Source of the DNA: Methylobacterium frigidaeris | Lineage (GTDB): Bacteria; Pseudomonadota; Alphaproteobacteria; Rhizobiales; Beijerinckiaceae | Assembly: GCF_022179185.1 (NCBI RefSeq) | Contig: NZ_BPQJ01000005.1 | Coordinates: 1-64,000 of the forward strand | Length of the DNA: 64,000 nt | Direction of reading: 5' to 3' | Part shown: in pieces, positions 37,614-46,065 of the stretch | How the letters are laid out: every line of letters begins with the position of its first letter | Numbering within the stretch: the stretch's first letter is position 1 | Notes under the pieces: model-generated | The model's input: the letters and a program-made list of their open reading frames with translations, nothing else | Databases searched by the model: none | Told to the model about the DNA's origin: nothing | Program-made: the position numbers and the translations under genes

Positions 37614-39380
37614 ATGACCCTCGACCAGGGCCTCGCCTTCGGCCTCATCGGGGTCACCGTCCTGCTCTTCATCTGGGGGCGGCTGCCCTACGACCTGGTG
37701 GCGCTCCTCTCCCTCGTCGCCGGGGTGGCGCTCGGGCTGGTGCCGGCCTCGAAGGCGTTCGACGGCTTCGCCGACGACGTGGTGATCATCGTGGCGAGCG
37801 CGCTGGTGATCTCGGCGGCGGTGTCCCGCTCGGGCGTCGTGGAGAGCGCGATGCGCCCGCTCCTGCCCTACTTGCGAAAACCCCGCCAGCAGGTGCCGGC
37901 ATTGGCCGGCGCCGTGATGGGGCTCTCGGTCTTCACCAAGAACATCGGCGCGCTCGCGATCTTCATGCCGGTGGCGCTCCAGCTCGGGCGCAAGACCGGC
38001 ACGCCGGCCTCGATGCTGCTGATGCCGATGTCCTTCGCCTCGCTGATCGGCGGCCTCGTCACGCTGGTCGGCACCTCGACCAACATCATCGTCGCCAAGG
38101 TGCGGGCCGACGTCACCGGCCAGCCGTTCGGGATGTTCGACTTCACCCCCGTCGGCCTCGGCCTCGCGGTGGCGGGCCTCGCCTTCCTGTCGGTCGGCTA
38201 CCGGCTGCTGCCGCGCGACCGGCGCCCGGCGGGGTCGCTCGCCGCGGCCTTCCGGATCGAGGCCTACACGACCGAGGCCTGCCTCTCCGCGGAGTCGCCC
38301 CTCGTCGGCGCCACGGTGGGCGAACTGGAAGCCTTGGGCGACGGCGACGTCACGGTGGCGACGGTCATCCGCGAGCGCTTCCGCCGCTACGTGCCGGGGC
38401 CGGACTGGCGGCTTGCCGTCGGCGACATCCTGCTGCTGGACGGCGAGCCGGAGGATCTGGAGCGCCTGGTGGCACGCGCCAAGCTCACCCTCGTCGGCAC
38501 GCAAGCCGCCGGGGGCGAGGTCACGGTGATCGAGGCGGTGATCCCGGACGGCTCGGCCCTCGCCGGCACCACCGCCGCCGGGGCCGACCTCGCCGGGCGC
38601 TACGGCACGGCCTTGCTCGCGGTCAGCCGCAGCGGCGCGGCGATCACCCGGCGCATCGGCAGCGTGCGCCTGCGGGCCGGCGACGTGGTGGTCCTGCGCG
38701 CCGAATCGGAGCGGCTGGCCGACGTCCTGTCCGAGTTCGGCCTCCTGCCGCTCGCCGAGCGCAAGCTGGCGCTGGGCCACAGCCGGCGCAGCTACATCCC
38801 GATCGCGGTGCTGGCCGGCGCCATGGCCCTTATCGCGCTCCACGTCGTGCCGGTGGCGATGGCGTTCTTCGGCGCCGCGGTGCTGCTTCTCGTGCTGCGG
38901 GTCATGACCATGCACGAGGCCTACGAGACCATCGAATGGCCGGTGATCGTGCTGCTCGGCGCCCTGATCCCGGTGAGCGACGCGGTGCGCACCACCGGCG
39001 GCACCGACCTGATCGCCAGCACCCTGTCGGGGCTGATGCAGACGGTGCCGCCGATTCTGGCGATCGGCCTGCTCCTGATCGCCGCCATGGCGGTGACGCC
39101 GTTCCTCAACAACGCCGCGACGGTGCTGGTGATGGGACCGATCGGCGCCAGCCTGGCGGTCAAGCTCGGGCTCAACCCGGACCCGTTCCTGATGGCGGTG
39201 TCGGTCGGCGCGGCCTGCGACTTCCTCACCCCGATCGGCCACCAGTGCAACACCCTGGTGATGGGCCCGGGCGGCTACCGCTTCGGCGATTACGCCCGCC
39301 TCGGCCTGCCGCTCTCGATCATGGTGATCGTGGTCGGCACGCTGCTGATCAGCCTGTTCTGGCCGGTGGCGCCGCGCTGA
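37614..39380 (+). CDS. SLC13-family permease with two RCK_C (TrkA-C) domains
   Basis: A 588-residue divalent-anion/sodium symporter-type membrane protein. N-terminal membrane segments (residues 5-200, including SVFTKNIGALAIFMPV and LVTLVGTSTNIIV) are followed by two cytosolic TrkA-C domains (about 210-290 and 300-385). A second membrane half ends with FLNNAATVLVMGP and DFLTPIGHQCNTLVMGPGGY. Such proteins carry dicarboxylates, sulfate or related anions, with the RCK domains sensing ligands. The exact anion cannot be named. Confidence 0.87.
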   Translation: MTLDQGLAFGLIGVTVLLFIWGRLPYDLVALLSLVAGVALGLVPASKAFDGFADDVVIIVASALVISAAVSRSGVVESAMRPLLPYLRKPRQQVPALAGAVMGLSVFTKNIGALAIFMPVALQLGRKTGTPASMLLMPMSFASLIGGLVTLVGTSTNIIVAKVRADVTGQPFGMFDFTPVGLGLAVAGLAFLSVGYRLLPRDRRPAGSLAAAFRIEAYTTEACLSAESPLVGATVGELEALGDGDVTVATVIRERFRRYVPGPDWRLAVGDILLLDGEPEDLERLVARAKLTLVGTQAAGGEVTVIEAVIPDGSALAGTTAAGADLAGRYGTALLAVSRSGAAITRRIGSVRLRAGDVVVLRAESERLADVLSEFGLLPLAERKLALGHSRRSYIPIAVLAGAMALIALHVVPVAMAFFGAAVLLLVLRVMTMHEAYETIEWPVIVLLGALIPVSDAVRTTGGTDLIASTLSGLMQTVPPILAIGLLLIAAMAVTPFLNNAATVLVMGPIGASLAVKLGLNPDPFLMAVSVGAACDFLTPIGHQCNTLVMGPGGYRFGDYARLGLPLSIMVIVVGTLLISLFWPVAPR

Positions 39381-39491
39381 GGCGGGGCCGGTCCCTCAAG
39401 AAACCGACTCCTCAAGGGATTGTGCGTCCGTGACACCGTGTCGCCACGTCACCGAATCGTGTCGCCCTGGGCGGGGCGATACAGAAGCGGC

Positions 39492-40628
39492 ATGACGGCG
39501 ATCTGGTTCATCTTCGCGCTCATGACCGGCCTGGCGGTGCTCGCCCTGCTCTGGCCGATGTCGCGCCGCCCGGCGCTGGCGACCGTGCCGGAGGGCGAGG
39601 CACGGATCGCCACCGAGACCGGGTTCTACCGCGACCAGCTGCGCGAGATCGACCGCGACGCCGCCCGCGGGCTGCTCGCCGCGCCGGAGGCCGAGGCCGC
39701 CCGGGCCGAGGCGGCGCGCCGCCTGCTGCGGGCGAGCCGCGAGCCCGGCCGCACCGCCGGGGCGATGGGCGAGCCGGCCCTGCGCCGACGTCGCGCGGCC
39801 TCCGCCTTCGCCCTCTCGACGGTGCCGCTCGTCGCGCTCCTCGTCTACGGGATGTACGGCTCGCCGGACCTGCCGGCCCAGCCCCAGGCCGAGCGCCTGG
39901 CCCATGCGCGGGCGGCCGGCAACGACCTCGCGGCGGCAGTGGCGCAGATCGAGGCTCATCTCGCCAAGGCGCCGGAGGACGGCCGCGGCTGGACGGTGCT
40001 GGCTCCGGTCTACCTGCGCCTCGGCCGCACCGAAGACGCGATCAAGGCCTACGAGAACTCGTTGCGGATCCTCGGCGAGGATGCCGGGCGGCTCGCCGAT
40101 TACGGCGAGGCCCTGGTGGCGGCGAGCGACGGGGTCGTCTCCTCGAAGGCCCGCGACGCCTTCGAGCGGGCGCTCAGGCAGGATGCCAGGGCGGTCAAGC
40201 CGCAATTCTACTTCGCCCGCGCCGCCGAGCAGGACGGCGACCGCGACAAGGCCCGCGCCCGCTACGCGGCGCTCGCCAGTGCCGCTCCGCCCGAGGCGCC
40301 CTGGCTGCCGATGGTGCGCGATAGCCTCGCCCGCCTCGACGGCACCGCGCCACCTCCCCCCAGCAAGCCCGCCATGGGTGAGGAGCAGCGCAGCATGGTC
40401 CGCGGCATGGTCGAAGGGCTGGCGCAACGCCTCGCCGCGCAGGGCGGCACGCCGGAGGAATGGGCCAGGCTGGTGCGCTCCTATGGCGTGCTGGGCGAGC
40501 GGCCGAAGGCGGAGGAAACCCTGGCGCAGGCGCGGGCCGCGCTCGGGAGCGATGCCGGCAAGCGCGCGCCGGTGGAAGAGGTGGCGCGGGAGATGGGTCT
40601 GGGAGCCGCGACGGCGGCAGCGCCGTGA
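39492..40628 (+). CDS. ccmI: Cytochrome c biogenesis protein CcmI/CycH
   Basis: A 378-residue membrane-anchored TPR protein that holds apocytochrome c for the heme ligation complex. Two membrane helices (about 4-22 and 100-120) flank the cytosolic loop FYRDQLREIDRDAARGLL, typical of CcmI. The periplasmic part contains TPR units (GRGWTVLAPVYLRLGRTEDAIKAYENSL). It starts the ccmI-E-F-H block. The 111-base spacer from the permease shows no clear promoter. Confidence 0.9.
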   Translation: MTAIWFIFALMTGLAVLALLWPMSRRPALATVPEGEARIATETGFYRDQLREIDRDAARGLLAAPEAEAARAEAARRLLRASREPGRTAGAMGEPALRRRRAASAFALSTVPLVALLVYGMYGSPDLPAQPQAERLAHARAAGNDLAAAVAQIEAHLAKAPEDGRGWTVLAPVYLRLGRTEDAIKAYENSLRILGEDAGRLADYGEALVAASDGVVSSKARDAFERALRQDARAVKPQFYFARAAEQDGDRDKARARYAALASAAPPEAPWLPMVRDSLARLDGTAPPPPSKPAMGEEQRSMVRGMVEGLAQRLAAQGGTPEEWARLVRSYGVLGERPKAEETLAQARAALGSDAGKRAPVEEVAREMGLGAATAAAP

Positions 40629-40633
40629 GGATC

Positions 40634-40696
40634 GCGACGGCCGAGCGCCTGACCCCTCCCCCACAGAGGGGGAGGGGTCAGGCGCTCGGCCGTCGC
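40634..40696 (+). terminator. Perfect 29-bp-arm palindrome between ccmI and ccmE
   Basis: Two perfectly complementary 29-base arms flank the loop ACAGA, starting 6 bases after the ccmI stop. The inner stem is CCCCTCCCCC with GGGGGAGGGG, and the outer part contains GCGACGGCCGAGCGC. No U tract follows, and the genes downstream belong to the same pathway, so it may attenuate or stabilise rather than end transcription. It could also be a palindromic mobile repeat. Confidence 0.6.
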
Positions 40697-40827
40697 GGAC
40701 CCGCCGGGCAGGCTCTGCTATAGAATGACAATCAACAGAGCCGGCCCCGGTGCCGGCCACCCCCGGGAGACGCCATCCATGACGCCCGCGACCCCCTTCC
40801 CCTATCGCCGGCCTTGAGACCCGCACC

Positions 40828-41346
40828 ATGACGCGCCGGCGCCGCCGTTCCGTCCTCATCCTCGTCTGCGGCGCCGTGCTGGCGGCGGCCCTCGGGCTCG
40901 TCCTCACGGCGATGCGCGACACGATCGTGTTCTTCCGTTCGCCCACCGAGGTGGCGGGCCAGAAGGTCGCGCCCGGCACCCGCTTCCGCCTCGGCGGGCT
41001 GGTCGAGGCCGGCTCGCTCAAGCGCGAGGCCGACGGCAAGGTGGCGTTCGCCGTCACCGATACCGGCTCGACCGTGCAGGTGCGCTACCGCGGCCTGCTG
41101 CCCGACCTCTTCCGCGAGGGTCAGGGTGTGGTGACCGAGGGCGTGCTGGAACCCGACGGCGTGTTCCGCGCCGACACGGTGCTGGCCAAGCACGACGAGA
41201 CCTACATGCCCCGCGAGGTCGCCGACGCCCTCAAGGCCCAGGGGCGCTGGCAGGAAGGCACCGGCAAGCCCGGGCAAGGCTCATCCGGGCAAGGCTCATC
41301 CGGGCAAGCGCAATCCGAGCCCGTCTCCCGCACCGCCGTCCAATAG
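40828..41346 (+). CDS. ccmE: Cytochrome c maturation heme chaperone CcmE
   Basis: A 172-residue periplasmic heme chaperone with an N-terminal membrane anchor (residues 8-28). It binds heme covalently through H122 in [10 protein letters not shown], with Y126 conserved nearby, and hands heme to CcmF. The last 25 residues contain GQGSS repeats encoded by a 15-base tandem repeat and lie outside the conserved fold. Confidence 0.94.
   Translation: MTRRRRRSVLILVCGAVLAAALGLVLTAMRDTIVFFRSPTEVAGQKVAPGTRFRLGGLVEAGSLKREADGKVAFAVTDTGSTVQVRYRGLLPDLFREGQGVVTEGVLEPDGVFRADTVLAKHDETYMPREVADALKAQGRWQEGTGKPGQGSSGQGSSGQAQSEPVSRTAVQ
41271..41315 (+). repeat. Three 15-bp tandem repeats at the ccmE 3' end
   Basis: Two exact copies of CGGGCAAGGCTCATC are followed by one diverged copy CGGGCAAGCGCAATC. 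They encode [15 protein letters not shown] in the disordered tail of CcmE. Confidence 0.85.
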
Positions 41347-41498
41347 TCCCGCCCCGTGCGGCGGAAGGTCTGGGCGGCGCTGGAATGGAACCGGACTAAG
41401 GTGACGCCGCGATCCGCCGCGGCGGGACGCCGGGTCGGGGGAGCCGTCGGCCGATCTCCCGTCGCGATGGACTTCACGCTCACCGAAAGGTCGTCCCG

Positions 41499-43496
41499 TT
41501 GCTGATCGAGGTTGGTCACTACGCCCTCGCCCTGGCGCTCGCCCTGTCGCTGACGCAGATGGTGATGCCGGTCTGGGCGAGCCGCACCGGCGACCCGGTC
41601 CTGCGCAGCATCACGGTGCCGGCAGCGCTCGCCACTTTCGCGTGCATCGCCTTCGCGTTCGGCGCGCTGACCTATGCCCACGTAACCTCGGACTTCTCGG
41701 TCCAGAACGTCGTCGAGAACTCGCACTCGATGAAGCCGCTGATCTACAAGATCTCCGGCGTCTGGGGGAACCACGAGGGCTCGATGCTGCTCTGGGTGCT
41801 GATCCTGGCGCTGTTCGGCGCCGTGGTGGCGCTCGCCCGCAATTCCGTGCCGCCGATCCTGCGCGCCAACACGCTCGGCGTGCAGGCCGCGATCACCGCG
41901 GTGTTCCTGCTCTTCATCCTGGTCACCTCGAACCCGTTTTCCCGGCTCAACCCGGCGCCGGTCGAGGGCCGCGACCTCAACCCGCTCCTTCAGGATCCCG
42001 GCCTCGCGATCCATCCGCCGCTGCTCTATCTGGGCTATGTCGGCTTCTCGATCAGCTTCGCCTTCGCCATCGCGGCGCTGATCGAGGGCCGGATCGACGC
42101 GGCCTGGGCCCGAGCGGTGCGGCCCTGGACGCTGGCGGCCTGGTGCTTCCTCACCGTCGGCATCGCCATGGGGTCGTACTGGGCCTATTACGAGCTCGGC
42201 TGGGGCGGCTGGTGGTTCTGGGACCCGGTCGAGAACGCCTCGCTGATGCCCTGGCTCGCCGGCACGGCGCTCGTCCACTCCACCGTCGTGATGGAGAAGC
42301 GCGACGCCCTCAAGGTCTGGACGGTGCTCCTGGCCATCCTGACCTTCTCGCTGTCGCTGCTCGGCACCTTCCTGGTGCGCTCCGGCGTGCTCACCTCGGT
42401 CCACACCTTCGCCACCGATCCGACGCGCGGCACCTTCATCCTCGGCATCCTGGTGCTGTTCATCGGCGGCTCGCTGGCGCTCTACGCCTGGCGCGCGCCC
42501 ACCTTGCGCCAGGGCGGCCTGTTCGCGCCGATCTCCCGCGAGGGCGCGCTGGTGATGAACAACCTGTTCCTGTCGGCGGCCTGCGCCACGGTGCTGGTCG
42601 GCACGCTCTATCCCCTGGCGCTGGAATCGCTGACGGGGGAGAAGATCTCGGTCGGGCCGCCCTTCTTCAACCTGACCTTCCTGCCGCTCGCCGTGCCGCT
42701 GCTCCTCGTCGTGCCGTTCGGCCAGACGCTGGCGTGGAAGCGCGGCGACCTCGCGGCGGCGAGCCAGCGGTTGTTCATCGGCTTCGCCCTCGCGCTCGCC
42801 ATCACGCTTCTCGCCATCGCCGTCACCTGGGGCGGGCCGGTCGGCGCGCCCCTCGGCATCGGGCTCGGCGCCTACCTGATCCTGGGCGCCGCCCTCGAGA
42901 TCGTCACCCGGGCGCGGGGCAAGACTGTCGGCCTGTCGCTGCGCCGGGCCGCCGGCCTGCCGCGCTCGGCCTGGGGCACGGCGCTGGCGCATGCCGGCGT
43001 CGGCATCACGGTGATCGGCATCGCGGCCCAGGCCTGGAGCGTCGAGTCGCTCGCCACCATCCAGCGTGGCGGGGAGCTGCGCGCCGGCCCCTACGTCGCG
43101 GTGCTCGAAGGCGTCCTGCCCCGCACCGGGCCGAACTACACCGAGACCGTGGCCCACCTGACAATCCGTGAGGGCGGCGACCCGGTCGGCGTGATCGAGC
43201 CGGGCAAGCGCTTCTACGCCTCGCGCAACATGTCGGTGAGCGAGGCGGGCCTGCTCACCCTCGGGGTGAGCCAGGTCTATGCCAGCGTCGGCGAGACCGG
43301 GACCGACGGCAGCGTCGGCATCCGCCTGTACTACAAGCCCCTGGTGCTGCTGATCTGGCTCGGCGCCGTGGTGATGGCGCTCGGCGGCGGCCTCTCCCTC
43401 ACCGACCGGCGCTTCCGCGTCGGCGCCCCGGCCCTGCGGCCGGCCGTCCGCGATACCGCCGGCCCGGTGCCGCCCCACTCGGTCCCTGCAGAGTAG
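41499..43496 (+). CDS. ccmF: Cytochrome c heme lyase subunit CcmF
   Basis: A 665-residue multi-helix inner-membrane protein, the core of the heme-apocytochrome ligation machinery. The tryptophan-rich WWD motif WGGWWFWDPVENASLMPW and heme-ligating histidines such as HPPLLYLG are present. The start codon is TTG at 41499, supported by GAAAGG 8 bases upstream and by family alignment of MLIEVGHYAL. It lies 152 bases after ccmE. Confidence 0.94.
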   Translation: MLIEVGHYALALALALSLTQMVMPVWASRTGDPVLRSITVPAALATFACIAFAFGALTYAHVTSDFSVQNVVENSHSMKPLIYKISGVWGNHEGSMLLWVLILALFGAVVALARNSVPPILRANTLGVQAAITAVFLLFILVTSNPFSRLNPAPVEGRDLNPLLQDPGLAIHPPLLYLGYVGFSISFAFAIAALIEGRIDAAWARAVRPWTLAAWCFLTVGIAMGSYWAYYELGWGGWWFWDPVENASLMPWLAGTALVHSTVVMEKRDALKVWTVLLAILTFSLSLLGTFLVRSGVLTSVHTFATDPTRGTFILGILVLFIGGSLALYAWRAPTLRQGGLFAPISREGALVMNNLFLSAACATVLVGTLYPLALESLTGEKISVGPPFFNLTFLPLAVPLLLVVPFGQTLAWKRGDLAAASQRLFIGFALALAITLLAIAVTWGGPVGAPLGIGLGAYLILGAALEIVTRARGKTVGLSLRRAAGLPRSAWGTALAHAGVGITVIGIAAQAWSVESLATIQRGGELRAGPYVAVLEGVLPRTGPNYTETVAHLTIREGGDPVGVIEPGKRFYASRNMSVSEAGLLTLGVSQVYASVGETGTDGSVGIRLYYKPLVLLIWLGAVVMALGGGLSLTDRRFRVGAPALRPAVRDTAGPVPPHSVPAE

Positions 43497-43513
43497 GACG
43501 ATCAGTAGTCCCG

Positions 43514-43981
43514 ATGCGCGCCCTCCGCTCCATCCTCCTCGCCTTGGCTCTGCTGGCGCCTGTCGCCGCCGGTGCCGTCCAGCCCGAGGAGGTGATGAAG
43601 GACCCGACCCTCGAGAGGCGGGCCCGGGCGATCTCGTCCGGCCTACGCTGCCTCGTCTGCCAGAACCAGTCGATCGACGATTCCGACGCGCCGCTCGCCC
43701 GCGACCTGCGGCTGATCGTACGCGAGCGCCTGCGCCAGGGCGACGACGACGACGCGGTGCTGCACTACGTGGTGCAGCGCTACGGCGAGTTCGTGCTGCT
43801 GCGCCCGGTGGTCGCCTGGCACACCGCCCTGCTCTGGCTGACCCCGGTCCTGGTGGTCGGCCTCGGCGGCCTCGCCCTCTTCGCCGCCTCCCGCCGTCGG
43901 AAGGCCACCCCGCCCCGGGCCCTCTCGGCCGCCGAGGAAGCGGCGGTCGCCGACCTGGTGCGCCGGGCCGAATCGCGGTGA
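43514..43981 (+). CDS. ccmH: Cytochrome c maturation protein CcmH/CycL
   Basis: A 155-residue thioredoxin-like reductant of apocytochrome c. It has a signal peptide (residues 1-20), the redox motif LRCLVCQ (C46, C49) and a C-terminal membrane helix (about 100-125). The stop codon overlaps the GTG of the next gene (GTGA). Confidence 0.93.
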   Translation: MRALRSILLALALLAPVAAGAVQPEEVMKDPTLERRARAISSGLRCLVCQNQSIDDSDAPLARDLRLIVRERLRQGDDDDAVLHYVVQRYGEFVLLRPVVAWHTALLWLTPVLVVGLGGLALFAASRRRKATPPRALSAAEEAAVADLVRRAESR

Positions 43982-44973
43982 GCGGCAGCCTCACCGACAT
44001 CCCCGGGATCCGCGTCGGCCACGCCGAGGAGACGAGAGCGCTGTCCGGCGTCACCGCGATCGTCTTCGACGCAGCCACGGTCGCGGCGGTCGATATCCGC
44101 GGCGGCGGGCCGGGCACCCGGGAGACCGACCTCCTCGATCCCGAGCGCACGGTGCCGGGGGTCGATGCCCTCGTGCTGTCCGGCGGCTCGGTCTTCGGGC
44201 TCGACGCCGCCGCCGGCGTCACCGCCTGGCTCGCCGAGACCGGCCGCGGCTTCGCGGTCGGCCCGGCGCGGGTGCCGATCGTGCCGGCGGCGATCCTGTT
44301 CGACCTGCTCAACGGCGGCGACAAGGAATGGGGCCGGTACCCGCCCTACCGCGACCTCGGCTACGCCGCGGCAGCCGCGGCCAGCGCCGGTCCGGTGGCG
44401 ATGGGCTCGGTCGGGGCCGGGCTCGGGGCGCGGACCGCGAACCTCAAGGGCGGCCTCGGCAGCGCGTCGGCCACGGTCGAGGGCACGGGCGCCCGCGTCG
44501 CCGCCCTGGTGGCGGTGAACGCGCTCGGGCGTGTCACGGTGGGGGACGGCCCGCATTTCTGGGCCGCACCCTTCGAGGAGGGCGCCGAGTTCGGCGGCCT
44601 GGGGCCGGCGCCGACGACCCCGCCCGACGCCTTCGCTTGGCCGGCAAAGCCGATGCCCAGCGCCAACACGACGCTCGCGGTGGTCGCGACCGATGCCCGC
44701 CTGACCAAGGCCGAGGCCCGCCGCCTCGCCGTGATGGCGCAGGACGGCCTCGCCCGGTCGATCGTGCCGGCCCACACCCCTCTCGACGGCGACCTCGTCT
44801 TTGCCGCGGCGACCGGCGCCGTGCCGCTCGCCGATCCGGTCGGCGACCTCGCGCGGCTGGGTGATGCGGCGGCGCGGGTGCTGGCGCGGGCAGTGGCTCT
44901 GGGCGTGCACCGGGCGAGCGCCCTGCCGGTGGCGGGGGCGCAAGCCGCGTGGCGGGATCGGTTCGGAGATTGA
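43978..44973 (+). CDS. P1 family peptidase (DmpA/aminopeptidase type)
   Basis: A 331-residue self-processing N-terminal nucleophile peptidase. TDIPGIRVGHAEE opens the family fold, LSGGSVFGLDAA and NLKGGLGSAS are conserved, and the autocleavage site is expected at N230/T231 in ANTTLAVVATDA, exposing a threonine nucleophile. It would release N-terminal amino acids from peptides or amides. The GTG start overlaps the ccmH stop by four bases, so it is translationally coupled to cytochrome c maturation. No signal peptide is seen. Confidence 0.87.
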   Translation: MSGSLTDIPGIRVGHAEETRALSGVTAIVFDAATVAAVDIRGGGPGTRETDLLDPERTVPGVDALVLSGGSVFGLDAAAGVTAWLAETGRGFAVGPARVPIVPAAILFDLLNGGDKEWGRYPPYRDLGYAAAAAASAGPVAMGSVGAGLGARTANLKGGLGSASATVEGTGARVAALVAVNALGRVTVGDGPHFWAAPFEEGAEFGGLGPAPTTPPDAFAWPAKPMPSANTTLAVVATDARLTKAEARRLAVMAQDGLARSIVPAHTPLDGDLVFAAATGAVPLADPVGDLARLGDAAARVLARAVALGVHRASALPVAGAQAAWRDRFGD

Positions 44974-45065
44974 CGGGTCGTCCCACACCAACCCCAAACC
45001 CCTCCCCTTCCCCGGATCGCCTTCCGATATCGACGGGCGCCCGTTCCCGAGCGTCCGCCCACCCC

Positions 45066-45128
45066 TCAGAACCGGTACCGCAGCCCCGCCGTATGGAACC
45101 CGGTGCGGCGCAGGGGGCCACGGTTGCG
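45066..45128 (-). pseudogene. Possible 3' remnant of an outer-membrane receptor gene
   Basis: The minus strand reads GFHTAGLRYRF followed by a stop. A short run ending in aromatic-rich LRYRF at the extreme C-terminus is the hallmark of TonB-dependent receptors and other outer-membrane beta-barrels. Nothing upstream continues a barrel. This is either a relic or chance. Confidence 0.25.
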
Positions 45129-45197
45129 CATAGCCGCGTCGCCGCGCGCGGTGCGCCGTGGCAGAAGCCTCGTGCGATCAACGGAGACGGCGGACCT

Positions 45198-45569
45198 GTG
45201 AGCTACCTGGTGGTCTTTCTCGGAGCCGGTCTCGGTGGGGCCCTGCGCCACGGCATCAACCTCTGGGCGGCGCGGGCGGGCAGCGGCTTCCCGTTCGGCA
45301 CCATGCTGATCAACATCGTCGGCTCGATCATGATGGGAGTGCTCACCGGCTGGTTCGCCGCCCGGGGCGGGGGGCCGCAGGCCCTGCGGCTCTTCCTCAC
45401 CACCGGGATCCTCGGCGGCTTCACCACCTTCTCCACCTTCTCGCTCGAGGCATTCCTGCTCTGGGAGCGCGGCGCGCATGCGGCGGCGCTGACTTACGTC
45501 GCGGTGTCGGTGGCGGCCGGCATCGCAGGCGTCGCGGTGAGCCTCCTGGTGCTGCGCCAGCTCGCGTGA
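45198..45569 (+). CDS. crcB: Fluoride ion channel CrcB/Fluc
   Basis: A 123-residue four-helix inner-membrane protein that exports fluoride as a dual-topology dimer. GAGLGGALRHGIN, the conserved Asn in GTMLINIVGS and the TTGILGGFTTFSTFSLE segment are diagnostic. The GTG at 45198 gives the normal family length. I see no fluoride riboswitch in the 224 bases upstream. Confidence 0.93.
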   Translation: MSYLVVFLGAGLGGALRHGINLWAARAGSGFPFGTMLINIVGSIMMGVLTGWFAARGGGPQALRLFLTTGILGGFTTFSTFSLEAFLLWERGAHAAALTYVAVSVAAGIAGVAVSLLVLRQLA

Positions 45570-45635
45570 GGCGGACGCCGCCGCAACCCGCGCGGGTTGA
45601 CAAGCGGGGGGATCGGAGGCGGAGTCCGCCGTAAG

Positions 45636-45941
45636 ATGAGCGACATCGCCCCCCGTCCAGAGGCCGAGAAGCCCCGCATCGCCATCACCTACTGCACCCA
45701 GTGCAACTGGCTGCTGCGGGCGGGCTGGATGGCGCAGGAGCTGCTCTCCACGTTCCGCGACGGCCTCGGCGAGGTGGCGCTGATTCCATCGACCGGCGGC
45801 GCCTTCGCGATCACCTGCGACGACGCCGTGATCTGGGAGCGCAAGCGCGACGGCGGATTTCCCGACATCAAGACCCTCAAGCAGCGGGTGCGCGACCGGA
45901 TCGAGCCCGGCCGCGACCTCGGCCACATCGACAGGGCCTGA
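45636..45941 (+). CDS. Rdx (SelT/SelW/SelH-like) family protein
   Basis: A 101-residue thioredoxin-like protein of the selenoprotein W/T/H group. The redox motif is CTQC (C20, C23), a Cys version of the CxxU site, followed by NWLLRAGWMAQEL and PSTGGAFAI, all family-typical. Likely a cytosolic thiol oxidoreductase; its partner is unknown. Confidence 0.88.
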   Translation: MSDIAPRPEAEKPRIAITYCTQCNWLLRAGWMAQELLSTFRDGLGEVALIPSTGGAFAITCDDAVIWERKRDGGFPDIKTLKQRVRDRIEPGRDLGHIDRA

Positions 45942-45999
45942 CGCCTTGACCCTATCGCGTCGCCCGCGCGCCGCCAGGATCCTGCGCCAGGACGATCCC

Positions 46000-46065
46000 A
46001 TGAGGACCGTGCCAAGGACCCTGCCAAGGACCCAGCCAAGGACCCAGCCAAGGACCCTGCCATGA
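46000..46065 (+). CDS. Possible short leader ORF upstream of the HWE kinase
   Basis: A 21-codon frame starting ATG at 46000, with AGGA 7 bases upstream, is built of RT(L/Q)P repeats. It ends in TGA overlapping the kinase ATG (ATGA at 46062-46065). The geometry suggests translational coupling. Whether it is translated is unproven. Confidence 0.35.
   Translation: MRTVPRTLPRTQPRTQPRTLP
46009..46056 (+). repeat. Four 12-bp tandem repeats carrying AAGGA before the kinase start
   Basis: Four units of (GT/CT/CA)GCCAAGGACC run up to 5 bases before the ATG at 46062. The last copy supplies AAGGA with ideal 7-base spacing as the kinase ribosome site; the other three are decoy-like copies. Confidence 0.9.

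Noticed and set aside
37482-39242. A 586-codon minus-strand frame opposite the SLC13/RCK transporter
   Set aside because: Shadow of a clear transporter gene with a good ribosome site on the plus strand.
41202-44324. A 1040-codon minus-strand frame opposite ccmF and ccmH
   Set aside because: The plus strand has full CcmF and CcmH signatures; the minus frame is low-complexity Arg/Gly/Asp-rich sequence.
44974-45197. Possible fluoride riboswitch upstream of crcB
   Set aside because: The conserved pseudoknot pattern of the crcB motif is not visible in these 224 bases.
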